64,000 nt of DNA from Siderastrea siderea. Taxonomy: Eukaryota; Cnidaria; Anthozoa; Scleractinia; Rhizangiidae. Positions 1-8,579 of this stretch are shown one piece after another. The notes beneath the pieces are model-generated. The model did no database searches. It worked only from the letters and a program-made list of their open reading frames with translations, and was not told the origin of the DNA. The translations under genes were made by a program, and so were the position numbers. The stretch lies in assembly GCA_964030785.1 (NCBI GenBank), contig OZ034975.1:19267142-19331141 (forward strand). The letters are read 5' to 3'. Every line of letters starts with the position of its first letter. Within the stretch, counting starts at the first letter, position 1.

Positions 1-286
1 ACCGAAACCAACGGCGAAACTACTATTATCGTAGACTTTTCAGAATTCAGAGCCGCTTTTGACAGACGTGCTGAAACAGTTGGAAAATCAAACTTTTCCC
101 GAAACCGGTTGGCAGAATGGCAAAAACATCCTTTCCACGAGCCAAATTTACCAGACAGATCTTCTGCTCCTTCCTAAGCTTCTTTATGTCAGGAAAATCG
201 CGCAGATATTCCTTTAAAGCGGTAGAAATCGTGGATTCGTCTAGATCACGTGCGCGCTTCGCGGCAGCTATCCTTCTGATTGACAA
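1..286 (-). pseudogene. RecQ-family helicase fragment (frameshifted)
   Basis: Minus-strand reading from 286 to 47 gives 79 residues ending in a helicase motif I (Walker A) of the form LPTGFGKS. Its frame closes with TGA at 47-49. Reading in the next frame from about position 60 down to 1 gives an alanine/leucine linker and then STIIVVSPLVS, the motif Ia region expected directly after Walker A in RecQ-type SF2 helicases. So one continuous helicase domain is broken by a single-base shift at or near the T run at 57-60. The rest of the helicase lies off the left edge. RecQ proteins unwind DNA 3'-5' using ATP. Such fragments are common in cnidarian genomes and may be repeat-borne, so this may not be the cellular RecQ gene. 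A sequencing error in the homopolymer would make it an intact partial exon. Confidence 0.7.
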
Positions 287-320
287 GAATGATCCACACT
301 ACGAGGTGTTGATGTAATAT

Positions 321-458
321 ATCAAACACGAGAAAGAGTGTTTCATCAGGATATCCAAACCCCGAGGAGTGGGTTGAAAAAACGAGGCGCAGCCGAGTTC
401 TTTTGACCGACTTCGAGGTGTTTGGATACCTGATGAAACACTCTTTCGAGTTTTTGAT
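321..458. mobile_element. MITE / foldback element, ~138 bp
   Basis: An arm of about 40 bases starting ATCAAACACGAGAAAGAGTG (321-360) returns as its inverted complement at about 419-458 with a few mismatches. The spacer is about 60 bases and there is no open frame. This is the structure of a miniature inverted-repeat element. The target duplication is not clear. Confidence 0.7.
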
Positions 459-462
459 TTGG

Positions 463-970
463 CTTCTCAAACCATTCATAATTCTTGGAGAAATTCAAAG
501 CAAAAGTTCCCAAAACTTTATGCTAATTAAGATCCGGTATCCAAACCACCGTCACGGTAGTGATTTCCTTTGTTTTCTCTTTATGAATTATTAATGAGTT
601 TGAGAAGTCGGCTGTCAAAACGGACCAATCAGAGGGTATACCAGGAGCTGGTGTACCGGAACAGGCCGTTAAGAAAATGTTTACAGGACTCGCCGCCTAG
701 TCTCTCCCCAGGCCTCGCGAGTTTTTTCGCCCTCATTTTCTCTTCGCCCTTTTCTCCGCTGTCTCGGAGCCTGTAACAGGCTATCTGTCAGCTAGCGCCA
801 GATATGAAATAACTCCCTTACTTTAAAAGCACTTAGCGAAGATATAAAAATAATCTATGAATATCCCTCGTTCTAAAAGCATTTAGCGTGAGATATAACA
901 TCTAGTGTGAGCACGGGCATATCTTCCGTTACCGCCGGCCAAAGGTAAGTTGATAGTCCCTCGCGTCTCG
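463..970. other. Non-coding stretch
   Basis: No supported gene. A degenerate direct duplication, AAAAGCAYTTAGCG followed by a GATATA box, occurs at about 823-846 and 876-897. A GGAGCCTGTAACAGGCTA motif near 767-783 resembles the end of the MITE at 5409-5547 but has no clear partner. Confidence 0.4.
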
Positions 971-972
971 AT

Positions 973-1070
973 CCACGCGTCTCGAGGCTCGATTCTCGAA
1001 AATTTCGAGAATCGAGTCTCGAGTTGTCGAGAATTTCGAAGATTGAGAATCGAGTTTTGAGTCGAGACAC
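973..1070. repeat. TCGAGAATC-type short palindromic satellite
   Basis: About 100 bases built from variants of CTCGATTCTCGA and its complement (CGAGAATCGAG), so nearly every subunit is itself palindromic. Simple local tandem expansion is the likeliest origin. Confidence 0.65.
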
Positions 1071-1677
1071 TAATGAGCTTGTCGCTTGAGTGATTTCTCG
1101 AGAAATAATACATCGGACAATCGCGTGCGTTATTGTTTACAGATCTGCGTGTGTCGAAAAATGAGGTGCAATCGTCACCTTTTCATGCGATTAAATTATA
1201 CACATGCGCTTAGAATTCGCTGATCCTATAAAACTTTTCCCTGTTGTTGCGTAAAACAGGCATTTCACAGGTTCAGCATAGTGACAAGCATTGTATAAGC
1301 GATGCTAGATTTCCGAATATTTATGAATTTATACATTTACAGGTGAAACAGAAAGGCAAAACGTCTGTCGAGAGCTGGCGCCCGGGCTGAGTTGCTTCAA
1401 AAGCATTGTTGCGTTACACATTGTGTAAGGTTTCAAATTTCGCTTTTGACGTATGCTAATTTAATGCTCGTTGGGTTAAAAGTAAATCACTTCTTATTTA
1501 TCGCTGAAGACGTGACAGTGCGTATTGAACTTCAAAACTGAGATATTTCACGACGGGTTCTATGTATTATTCGTGTAGTTCGGCAAGTAAACAAATGCAG
1601 TTTCACGTGCACGGCATCGTAAGGGCTCCGCGGTTTGACAGATTTCTAAAATTCGCATTATGTTTGACCAAGCTCTC
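1071..1677. other. Non-coding stretch
   Basis: No gene, hairpin or tandem repeat I can support. Short frames on both strands lack recognisable motifs. Confidence 0.4.
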
Positions 1678-1760
1678 TGCAATCTCGTACCCAGAGTCCA
1701 CTGGCTTTTTGGTCAGCGGGAGGTCGCCAGTAGAGACTCTGGGATAATGGAAAAAATATA
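1678..1760 (+). mobile_element. Dispersed MITE, copy 1
   Basis: The core 1690-1743 begins CCCAGAGTCC and ends GACTCTGGG (inverted ends). The whole block of about 80 bases recurs in reverse orientation near 6470-6560 with only a few differences, so it is a dispersed repeat. Confidence 0.7.
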
Positions 1761-3325
1761 TTTTTTTGATTGGCTGATCATAAAACAAAGGAACGGTGAA
1801 CCGGAAACCTACGAGAACAAAACCGGAAGCCTGCGACCAACTTAGTCACGAAAGGGTATATGAAAGTTGGTAGTAAATACTTCGGAGGGGCACCGAACAG
1901 AATAAATTTTAAGGTTTCGCTACACGGCCGTAGCCGTTTTTGTGCGGGAAGGCGCTATGCAATGCCGTCATTTAACGGCGAAACACCGTCGAAATGCAAG
2001 CAGCTTCGATAGAAGGTCATTGCCGAAGCCGTTCGAATCTGGCTGAAACTGTTATTGCCCTCGAAGGAAGACGACATTGATGTTTTTATACAGGTTTGTA
2101 TCAACTCCAATTTGCCGATCCGGTTATCAAGTGAAGGGAATAAATGAAAAGGTTGACAACCAACAATATCTGCAATAACAAGAAAGGGAAAAGTAGCTTC
2201 ACGTAGAATGACTGAAAGTTTAATTACAAGGGAATTATCAAGGATCGAAGGCCCTCGCAAATAGCAGTTTCCAGTTTCTATCCTGCCTTAGAACGGAGGA
2301 AAACGGAAAACGCGCACATAGCAAGAACGAGAGTCTCTCTGTTCTTAACCAGTCTTCCCAAGCCTCTGGAAAGTGCCTGCAGACCTGAAAGATATTACAA
2401 AGATATTTTTATCAATATTGCAACAGAAAAGTTTGAAATTTTCCTTAACTTAAACTATTTTTCCCAGTCGAATATGTCCAACATTGTCAAGAGTTAAATG
2501 TGTTATAATTAAATAGTTGTCTGTTATTTGATGCAAAAGACAGTGACAGTATGGAACCAAGTCCTAGAGAGACCCGAGTAGCATTAACTGAACCTCACAT
2601 GGGTCAGTATAGACTGTAGTATAGCACATACAATTGAGGAGATGAAGAAGAGAGCTCCTGCAGTCCTTGATTTCCTTGCCACTGTACAGTGTTACAGTTG
2701 TCAAAGAGAAGCAAGATCAAATCACCCCAATGTGTGTGGCAAATGGAGACAGCCTTATCCAAAAAGTCATGGCCTTTATCCTTGGAAATGGACACCTTAA
2801 TAGTAAGGTTCATGTATCTCGCATATTGATGACAAACATGCACCATTTGAAACTGACCTTTTCCATTTCATACAAAGTTATGTTGTTTATCGTTTAGATG
2901 TGAAAATAATATTTGACCAGGACTATCAATTTGAAGTGGGTATTTTTACGAACCATGAACTGAAAGTAGAGCTTTAGAACTTTAATTTAAAAAAATGTCC
3001 ATATCACTCCTCAGCTATAGCCTTAAATATACAACCACTACAAAACAAATCTAAATGTAAATGATTTTTTGTAATAATATTTCTGTAATGATATGGCAAT
3101 CTCCTATTTTTCTGTGGTTCTGATTATTTTCCCCAGAATTTCCTTTGAATTAACACTATTACTACAAACCTTTTTTACATCTACATCACAGAATAACTGT
3201 GTCTATCCAGGAAATATCCATACCCCTCCCAAGGAAGGTTTTGGTTGGACTCCCCCACCCCCCCCCCCCCGCTGATCTGGAAATACCAGTTTAGTTTCAA
3301 AGTCTAAAGGTATGGGAGGTTAAGG
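1761..3325. other. Non-coding stretch
   Basis: About 1.5 kb without a supported gene. A poly(C) run lies at about 3253-3270. The frame at 1955-2260 (minus) and the overlapping frames at 2604-2897 show no recognisable motif or splice context. Confidence 0.4.
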
Positions 3326-3332
3326 GACATTT

Positions 3333-4660
3333 AGGCCTACTCTGGGACCCAAAGTCGCCGTAACTTTGGGCGACTTAAGGCGACTTTGGGCGATTTTAGC
3401 TTATTTTGTCCAAAATTACGGGCGATTTGGGGCGATTTGGGGCGATTTTGGGCGATTTAAGGCGATTTTGGGCGACTTTAGGCGACTTTGGGCGACTTTA
3501 GGCGACTTTGGGCGATTTTGAGCGACTTTAGGCAATTTTAGGTAACCTTCAGTGACTTAATTGGAAATGCCAAGGTGAACCTAAGTACAGTTGTGGTATT
3601 CTTGTACATGGGAATCATCATGGTGCACCATAATGCATTGTTACAGAAAATATCCATACTATCCCCATGAAAATGTTTGAATGCTCCACTAACCCCCTAT
3701 TCCACCCCACCCTTCTGGAAATTCTAGTTTGGTGGCTTTCAAGAGCCTCCACTGCCCCCACCCCCCTTGGAAATTCTAATGACCTCTTGTGATGCTGGAT
3801 TGGACCCGCACACTAAAGACATTAGTAGTACATAAACATGCAACAATGACCTTAACAACAGCTAGCAAGCAAGGTTGTTGCCGAATTGGTCACAGGCCAA
3901 AAGGTAAGGCATAAAAAAGTGAAACCTGTGAGTTAGTAAGTGTCACAACAAGAAACTTAGAAACTTATCACTTGTAAGGTCTAAGGGGTGGTGAGTGGGT
4001 GGGATGAGGAAATTGTTTCATAGAGATTTGGGGGTAACTCTCTGTACGCTTTATACAGATTAGCCACCTGTATTGTCCATATTAGTGACCTTTAAATCAG
4101 AGTCAGAATGACTGTGAGCATGCAGTGCTCATGCTTTAGATTATCAAATTGTAAAACCAATCTTGTTTCAACTCTGAGCCTCTTTACTGCACAACATCAA
4201 GGAGAAGCGGGGGCTCTGGGAATATGTCTGGTTTGAAATTCGAAAGCCAGTCAGAGTCAATATTGTACTTGTACTCTGATCTGAAGGTCCCTGTTGTAAT
4301 GGTAGCCTTAGAACAACACCACAAGGGCACATCTTAGGATACTGTTACAAAGTCAGTCCAGAAATAGAAAAGTTTATTATATTGGGTTAATTAAACAAAT
4401 GAAATGAAATGAAAACTATTTACGTGTCAATGTTTTTTCGCTTTACTGCTAATGGGGGACACAAACAATAAATTCAATGATATAAAAAATTATGAATAAA
4501 TAAACAATAAAAAAATGAAAATAAAGTATATTAAGTTTTACATAGTTTACTATTAATATACAAACTATATACAAGGGATTTAAGGCGACTTAGAGTGACT
4601 TTGGGCGACTTTGGGCGACTTTAGGCGACTTTGGGCGATTTTGGGTCCCAGAGTAGGCCT
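3333..4660. mobile_element. Non-autonomous DNA transposon, 1328 bp, with subterminal satellites
   Basis: The left end begins AGGCCTACTCTGGGACCC (3333) and the right end is its complement, GGGTCCCAGAGTAGGCCT, ending at 4660. The matched ends are 27 bases with one mismatch. A 7-base direct repeat GACATTT lies immediately outside each end (3326-3332 and 4661-4667), so the boundaries are well defined. Just inside each end is a tandem array of GGCGACTTT/GGCGATTTT units (about 3355-3540 and 4577-4640), in inverted orientation relative to each end. The interior has no coding frame, so movement would depend on a transposase supplied elsewhere. A 7-base duplication does not assign it firmly to a superfamily. 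Confidence 0.88.
3355..3540. repeat. GGCGACTTT minisatellite (left subterminal array)
   Basis: About 18 units of 9-10 bases, GGCGAYTTTG/GGCGACTTAA variants. The array sits inside the left end of the 3333-4660 element; the shorter partner array is at 4577-4640. Confidence 0.8.
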
Positions 4661-4667
4661 GACATTT

Positions 4668-5408
4668 TCTGGAAACCACACTATTTAATTTAGTGAAATT
4701 TGTACCATATACGTGATTCAGACCATTGATTAGTGCAGTTCTCTTAGTTTGGTTCAGTCCCATGACATGCTAAAACATGCAAAATGATCTAAGCGACAGC
4801 CTAGAGGATTATGTCAGAAAGAAAGTTTGACAACTTTGTCCCCAGAATCCTAACAAAAATCCTTATCAGTGGCTACAAAAATTCTGACATGCACTGGATC
4901 ACTCAATTTCACTACTTTTGACAAGGTTTAAGACAAAATTTGAAATTAATATGACACAAGGCCAGTATTTCAAGGAAATAGACTACACCAATTATTTGTT
5001 GTCAAAGAGTTATGATCAAGGAAAGGGTTACATTGTGTTGTCAAGTAGAGTGTTGTTGGAGTACTTCCCCTGCCTTCAAACTTGTGTGTAATCATTCACT
5101 GAAAAAAATTATGGTGCCAATGAGCAATAATTGTTACACAAGTACTCAAAAGACATATTGACCAAGCATTCAAACGTTATCAGTTAGGCAGCAGTCTCTC
5201 GCAGTCAAAACAAAGGTGAAGTTATATGTTGAGTACCAGTGACTCAGTTTCTAATTCTGACAAAAGTAATTGATGCCCCACTGCCACCTAGCTAATGCCT
5301 ACACAGCTTAGGTGGCTCTACATGAATCCGCACACTCAGGTACTGAAGGGTCATCAGCTACCTTTGATTTAAGACCTGCTAGAAGAGAGCGAGTCACAGG
5401 AGCAAAGA
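4668..5408. other. Non-coding stretch
   Basis: No gene or structured repeat seen. Confidence 0.4.
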
Positions 5409-5547
5409 TAGCCTGTTCCAGACTCCAAGATAGAAGGAGAACCGTATAAAGAAAGAGCCCCCTTTTCTCCAAATCCTGATCAACTTATTTTGGGGCTACC
5501 TTTATAATTTTTGCCATCCCTACCATCTGAGAGCCTGGAACAGGCTA
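5409..5547. mobile_element. MITE, ~139 bp
   Basis: The ends TAGCCTGTTCCAGACTC (5409-5425) and GAGCCTGGAACAGGCTA (5531-5547) are inverted complements with one mismatch. There is no internal coding. The target duplication is not resolved. Confidence 0.65.
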
Positions 5548-6140
5548 GGGAAAAGAAGTGTTTGCAAATGAGCCATACCATATTTCTCATTTTAATTTTC
5601 AGGGCCCTGAAAAAAACACTGGGATGCTGAAGTTGAGAGTTAAATAAATTAGAAAATGCAGTCTTTGCATTGCCATGCTATGCACATCATTGAAATCTTT
5701 TCATTTGCTCTGGCAGGCCCGTCAACCAGTTATATGCAATCACAAAAAATCAAAAGCAGTTAACAAATATAAATTAAAGCAGAACTAGCATTCAAGATCA
5801 CTGCACGTTTTGGATGCAGTGACGTTTGGTCATACTTTTAAAAATCTCCAATACCTCCAAAACGCATAACATACATGAATTGAACTGTATTAAATTTATT
5901 GTAATACAATGTTACCCACACAAAAAAGAAACATTTCTTAGAACTGACTTTACTGGTTTCGCCAATCACAATAGATAAAATTGTGGCACATTGAAACTGT
6001 CATACTTGAGGTTCATAAAGTTAGGCACGTACTTTGCAAAACTGGACAATTTTTATTCTAACAATTAACTTCAAACCAAACTTTCATGCAGTGGGCGATA
6101 CACATCAGTAGCAGTCTGAACAAAATAATATAACCAAGTG
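5548..6140. other. Non-coding stretch
   Basis: No gene or structured repeat seen. Confidence 0.35.
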
Positions 6141-6335
6141 TAAGCCTCTGATTACACGCTTAAAACGTTTCGTTATCATAAACATGCAAAATATATAATC
6201 AAATCTAGGCCTCTAATTACACGCTTAAAACGTTTCGTTGTACATAAACACGCAAAATATATAATCAAAACTGAGCCTCTGATTAAACGCTTAAACGTTT
6301 CGTTACATACAAACACACAAAATATATCACCATAC
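6141..6335. repeat. Tandem repeat, 3 copies of ~65 bp
   Basis: Copies start at about 6145, 6210 and 6276, each running GCCTCTRATTACACGCTT, then AAAACGTTTCGTT, then ACGCAAAATATATAATCA. The copies are about 90% alike, so the duplication is fairly recent. Confidence 0.85.
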
Positions 6336-6469
6336 TTCTTGTTCAAAAATTTCAAGTGTCTTCAATCGTGTGTAAGGATCAACTGTGCACGGATCGCATG
6401 GCTGCTATTGCACGACATTTGACTTCCGTTTCGAACTAAAGCATGCGCACTAAGACCGGAATCCCACGT

Positions 6470-6562
6470 TTTCTGGGATAAAAAATTCCATTATCCCAGA
6501 GTCTCTACTGGCGACCTCCCGCTGACCAAAAGGCCAGTGGACTCTGGGTACAAGATTGAGCT
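6470..6562 (-). mobile_element. Dispersed MITE, copy 2 (inverted relative to 1678-1760)
   Basis: The core 6495-6548 has CCCAGAGTC and ACTCTGGG ends and is the reverse complement of copy 1. Homology extends about 15-20 bases beyond each inverted end, so the mobile unit is a little larger than the core. Confidence 0.7.
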
Positions 6563-7620
6563 CTCTGTGGAAGTGGACGTGGGAAAACTGTTTTGTCCCA
6601 GTCCCTCTCACGTGCATAGCGCCTGGCAAATTTATCAAATGGAAGTTATCAGTACACTAAATTACTCATCACTGGCAAAATGCAGCCGTTTGTAGGGCAA
6701 CAAAAGCCATCGAAAAGAGCAGAAAACAACTTCACACTCCCTTGTGATAGTGTTTGGGGAGCATAACGGGAAACAAGCGCATTCAGCGCATTATATGTTT
6801 CATCACTGCTGTTGGCCTTATGTTCGATTCCTCATCGACAAGCTGGAAGCCGAGAAATTCTCTACTACCCATGCTTTTTCAGTCTGGAAATGTGAAGGTC
6901 ATCTCTACCAGTACTTTTCACAATTCAAGTATGCTTTTTCCTGCTGACTGGCATGGCTTTCAATCCAAACATGTCAATTTGCATCGGTAGTTTCGTTCAA
7001 CACTATGTCTACAGCAATTTGTGAACATGAAATGTTTATCAAACAAAGAGCACTGGCAACAATTTATTGGCTGTAGTGGCTACGATACAAGGAACGAAGA
7101 AAATTATGTAAGCATATGCTGCTTTTGTTTGGATTCTTATCTGTTATTGATCTGTTGTTGTGTTTGCACCCCCACTTTTAATTAAGGCTCTCGGATACAC
7201 ATTATGGCATATACCCTTATTAAGCCTACATATATTGACAAGCTGCATTTCATGGCAACTCAAATACTAAGGCATAAAAGTGGTCATTTCTTGAATGATT
7301 AGTTCTTATAGCCAAACAATCATGGGAGCAACTATAGAATATCCTTCCCCTCATTCACATATCTCTTAATGCTTTGAAGAATGAGGCATACGAAAACAAA
7401 AGGAATAATATTGTTATTCACTGACATGCAAACAAGGGGATGGGTATTCTTAAGTTTAATCCAGTCATGAAATGAAACAAATTTAAACTAACCCAGAGAC
7501 TTTTGCAGTTTGTGATAGGTGAAATTATAGCTGAAACAAGCTGTTACAAAGCAGTCATTCCAGAAATACATGTATTTTCATAATTGTTGGTGTAATTTCT
7601 CCAGTTGTAACCTTTGGTTC
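6563..7620. other. Non-coding stretch left of the nested element
   Basis: No supported gene. Two overlapping plus-strand frames at 6744-6990 lack motifs. Confidence 0.35.
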
Positions 7621-7624
7621 TTAA

Positions 7625-7884
7625 GAGCCAGTCCATGAGAGGTTCAAAGATTTTTGGAAATGGTCAGAAACAACCCTATCTCAAACTTTGCCTGCGGAAA
7701 GCTAGTCATGAGCAAGTAATCAAATCGACATTATTTTGTCTTCTATAGTCCAGGAGCTATTTCTCAAAAAGGCCTTATTTAAAGAGTTGCCACAACCCAG
7801 ACCACAGAAAAGGTTTGACACCGGATTCTGGTAGAACAATATCTCCTCTTTAATATCAGGTACTTTCAGGGTTTTCCTTTTGAA
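7625..7884 (-). repeat. Left inverted arm of the outer TTAA element
   Basis: Uninterrupted copy of the arm. Its complement contains, in order, the blocks found at about 12685-12709, 21291-21406 and 30422-30546. It therefore serves as the pre-insertion reference for both large insertions. Confidence 0.8.
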
Positions 7885-7959
7885 AAGAAGTAGGAGTCGA
7901 TTGAAGTAGACTAGGCGGAGACAGCATGGGCGCTCTGCGGCCATAGTGAGCGCCGAAGG

Positions 7960-8012
7960 CGTGAATTTCTAGGGGGGGCCGGGGGCATGCCCCCCGGAAA
8001 TTTTGCCAAATT
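7960..8012. repeat. G/C-rich palindrome
   Basis: A run of G, then CCGGGGGCATGCCCCCCGG, forms a strong self-complementary stem centred on GCATGC. It lies downstream of the hAT-type gene, in its probable 3' flank or untranslated region. Confidence 0.6.
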
Positions 8013-8096
8013 AAGTACTCTGAGATGCAATCTGGTGCATTCTGGGCGTTTGAATTTGGCAATTGCCAGGACTCAATATTGCACAAGAAATGTTAA

Positions 8097-8102
8097 TTTA
8101 TT
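8097..8102 (-). terminator. Candidate poly(A) signal of the hAT-type gene
   Basis: TTTATT on the plus strand reads AATAAA on the minus strand, about 345 bases after the stop codon at 8445-8447. No transcript evidence is available. Confidence 0.35.
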
Positions 8103-8444
8103 TAATAAAATGCAGTTGTTCTATGACATCACATGACCTTTTCCGACTTAGCAATTAAATCGAACATGACTTGATCCACTTGAATCAAGTTTTACATTAA
8201 GCTAATACGAATATTGCTATTTCAAATAATTACATAACGTATTTTTGAGTAAGTTAATAATAAAACAGTCCCAAAATGCAAGTTGAGAGTCGTGGCTAAA
8301 ACTCATCCTCAGAAACAGACTCGAGGCCTGAATCTTCGTCATCTGAGTTTCTGTCGCAGTCTTCACCACCCAAATCCAAACTCTCTGCAACTATCGCCTG
8401 ATCTTCTTGTTCGTTTCTCTCTTCTTCGATCTCTGCCTCCTTAT

Positions 8445-8579
8445 TTAAGTCGAAAACCACGTCATCAGTTTGTGTTCCAGCAGAGAAAAAACAGCACATG
8501 GTTCCATATTCCCTCTTGCTGGCTGTCGTGGCTGGTTCGCTTGCTTCAGTTTGTACCTAGACTTGTCAGTCAGCCAAGT
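8445..8579 (-). CDS. hAT-type gene, exon 6 (stop codon)
   Basis: Acceptor CATTGCAG. Encodes TWLTDKSRYKLKQANQPR, which looks like the family's C-terminal tail, then a stop at 8447-8445. A second frame (8499-8296) is open and very acidic (EDCDRNSDDEDSG). A one-base shift in this exon could have moved the original tail out of frame. Confidence 0.6.
   Translation of the reverse strand, partial: TWLTDKSRYKLKQANQPRQPARGNMEPCAVFSLLEHKLMTWFST

Noticed and set aside
3236..3275. Poly(C) tract, with similar runs at 40303 and 59811
   Set aside because: Simple sequence; lengths in homopolymers are unreliable and no function can be inferred.
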